From: DASSTY01 sp035760645
GTDB taxonomy: Bacteria > Gemmatimonadota > Gemmatimonadetes > Gemmatimonadales > GWC2-71-9
Length of the DNA stretch: 6,510 bases
NCBI GenBank assembly: GCA_035760645.1
Contig: DASTSO010000167.1
Location: 1-6,510, forward strand
Direction: 5' to 3'
A program made the position numbers and the translations under genes. Position 1 is the stretch's first letter. Each line of letters starts with the position of its first letter. The notes under the pieces were generated by a model. That model searched no databases. It was not told where the DNA came from and worked only from the letters and a program-made list of their open reading frames with translations. Positions 5,660-6,510 of this stretch are shown here, piece after piece.

Positions 5660-5680
5660 AGGCCGGTCAGCGACCGGCCT
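5660..5680 (-). other. 9-bp perfect hairpin over the folD stop codon
   Basis: AGGCCGGTC (5660-5668) and GACCGGCCT (5672-5680) are exact reverse complements around the 3-base loop AGC. The stem contains the folD stop codon (5667-5669) and ends 11 bases before the xseA ATG. There is no following T-tract in the transcript direction, so it is not a standard intrinsic terminator. It could pause transcription, mark an mRNA processing boundary, or tune xseA translation. Confidence 0.6.
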
Positions 5681-6510
5681 GGACCGCCGCCTTGAGCGTG
5701 TTCCGGAGCAGCATCGCGATCGTCATCGGGCCGACGCCGCCGGGCACCGGCGTGATGGCGGAGGCCACCGCCGCGACGGGACCGTAGGCCACGTCGCCGA
5801 CGAGGCGGTAGCCCTTCTCCCGCGAGGGATCGGCGACGCGGTTCATGCCGACGTCGATCACCACCACGCCGGGCTTCACCATGTCGGCGGTGACGAGGTC
5901 CGGCTTGCCCACCGCGACGACCAGGATGTCGGCCTGGCGCGTGAACGCGGCGAGGTCCTCGGTGAAGCGGTGGCAGACCGTCACCGTGGCGTCGCCGGCG
6001 GGCCCGCCGCCGAAGAGGAGGTTCGCCATGGGGCGGCCCACGATGTTCGAGCGGCCGACGACGACGGCGTGCCGCCCCTTGGTCGGGATCCGGTAGCGCT
6101 CGAGCATCTGCTGCACGCCCGAGGGCGTGGCGGGCAGGAGCGCCGTGGGATCGCCCAGGCAGAGCTTCCCGATGTTCACGGGGTGGAAGCCGTCCACGTC
6201 CTTCGCGGGGTCGATCCGGTCGATGACCTTGTCGGCGTCCACGTGCTTCGGCAGCGGCAGCTGGACGAGGACGCCGTGGATCTGCGGGTCGGCGTTGAGC
6301 TGGTCCACGGTGGCGAGCAGCTCCGCCTCGCTCGTCTCGGCGGGGAGCGTGATCTGCACCGAGTGCATCCCGGCCTCGATGCACGCGCGGTGCTTGCTGC
6401 GCACGTAGACCTGGCTCGCCGGGTCCTCGCCCACCAGCACCACGGCGAGGCCGGGCCGGAGCCCGTCGGCCGCGAGCCGGGCGACCTCGGTGGCCACCTC
6501 CGCGCGGATC
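5667..6510 (-). CDS. folD: Bifunctional methylene-THF dehydrogenase / methenyl-THF cyclohydrolase, 5' end outside the window
   Basis: FolD interconverts 5,10-methylene-, 5,10-methenyl- and 10-formyl-tetrahydrofolate with NADP, supplying one-carbon units for purines and formyl-methionine. The visible 280 residues begin IRAEVATEVARLA. Comparison with E. coli FolD suggests about 15 N-terminal residues lie beyond 6510, so the internal GTG at 6495-6497 is not the true start. Motifs in order are the YVRSK catalytic Tyr/Lys (about visible residues 35-39), VLVQLPLP (80-87), KDVDGFHP (103-110), the Rossmann segment VVVGRSNIVGRP (149-160), DVGMNR (219-224) and the signature PVPGGVGPMT (254-263). The cyclohydrolase-associated PCTP motif reads PATP. 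A short insertion, GGGPAGD, precedes ATVTVCHRFT. A hairpin covers the TGA stop, and xseA starts 18 bases further on. The folD-xseA linkage is common in bacteria. Confidence 0.96.
   Translation of the reverse strand, partial: IRAEVATEVARLAADGLRPGLAVVLVGEDPASQVYVRSKHRACIEAGMHSVQITLPAETSEAELLATVDQLNADPQIHGVLVQLPLPKHVDADKVIDRIDPAKDVDGFHPVNIGKLCLGDPTALLPATPSGVQQMLERYRIPTKGRHAVVVGRSNIVGRPMANLLFGGGPAGDATVTVCHRFTEDLAAFTRQADILVVAVGKPDLVTADMVKPGVVVIDVGMNRVADPSREKGYRLVGDVAYGPVAAVASAITPVPGGVGPMTIAMLLRNTLKAAVQAGR

Noticed and set aside
4468..6384. Apparent in-frame upstream extension of xseB through xseA and folD
   Set aside because: Only the last 89 residues match the XseB family. The upstream part is Arg/Pro-rich shadow sequence, and a good GGAG site supports the internal ATG at 4467.

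Overview
The window is a compact, very GC-rich (roughly 70% by eye) bacterial chromosomal segment in which every gene lies on the minus strand. Read in the direction of transcription, from high to low coordinates, the order is folD (5' end cut off by the window edge), xseA, xseB, ispA, dxs, nadK, recN (3' end cut off). This is a conserved housekeeping neighbourhood. The high GC, the GTG starts and the gene order fit an uncultivated soil-type lineage such as Methylomirabilota/Rokubacteria or a deltaproteobacterial relative. That placement is an inference from general impression, not a database result.

Layout: FolD (5667-6510) makes one-carbon folate intermediates. XseA (4473-5648) and XseB (4198-4467) are the two subunits of exonuclease VII. 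IspA (3299-4201) and Dxs (1382-3280) are isoprenoid enzymes: Dxs is the entry step of the MEP pathway and IspA makes the C15 (or longer) prenyl diphosphate. NAD kinase (490-1368) supplies the NADP(H) used by FolD and by DXP reductoisomerase. RecN (1-339) is an SMC-like double-strand-break repair ATPase. From folD to nadK the genes are separated by at most 18 bases or overlap (GTGA overlap at xseB/ispA), so one polycistronic unit with translational coupling is likely. No promoter is visible in the window. The tlyA-type rRNA methyltransferase gene that often sits between dxs and nadK in related operons is absent.

The one real break in the operon is the 150-base nadK-recN gap. It is packed with short tandem repeats: TAGGGAC-type heptamers at the recN side, four perfect TGCTAGG heptamers, a GC-rich stem-loop, and an inverted, diverged copy of the TAGGGAC array at the nadK side. 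The array runs from the nadK stop codon to the first base of the recN start codon. It contains all nine CTAG tetramers of the window, encodes G-quadruplex-type G-runs on opposite strands at its two ends, and leaves recN without a Shine-Dalgarno sequence. This is the most unusual element of the window. Smaller oddities are a 13-bp perfect hairpin inside nadK, a 9-bp hairpin over the folD stop codon, a short XseA coiled-coil stalk, and a six-codon ORF bridging dxs and nadK.
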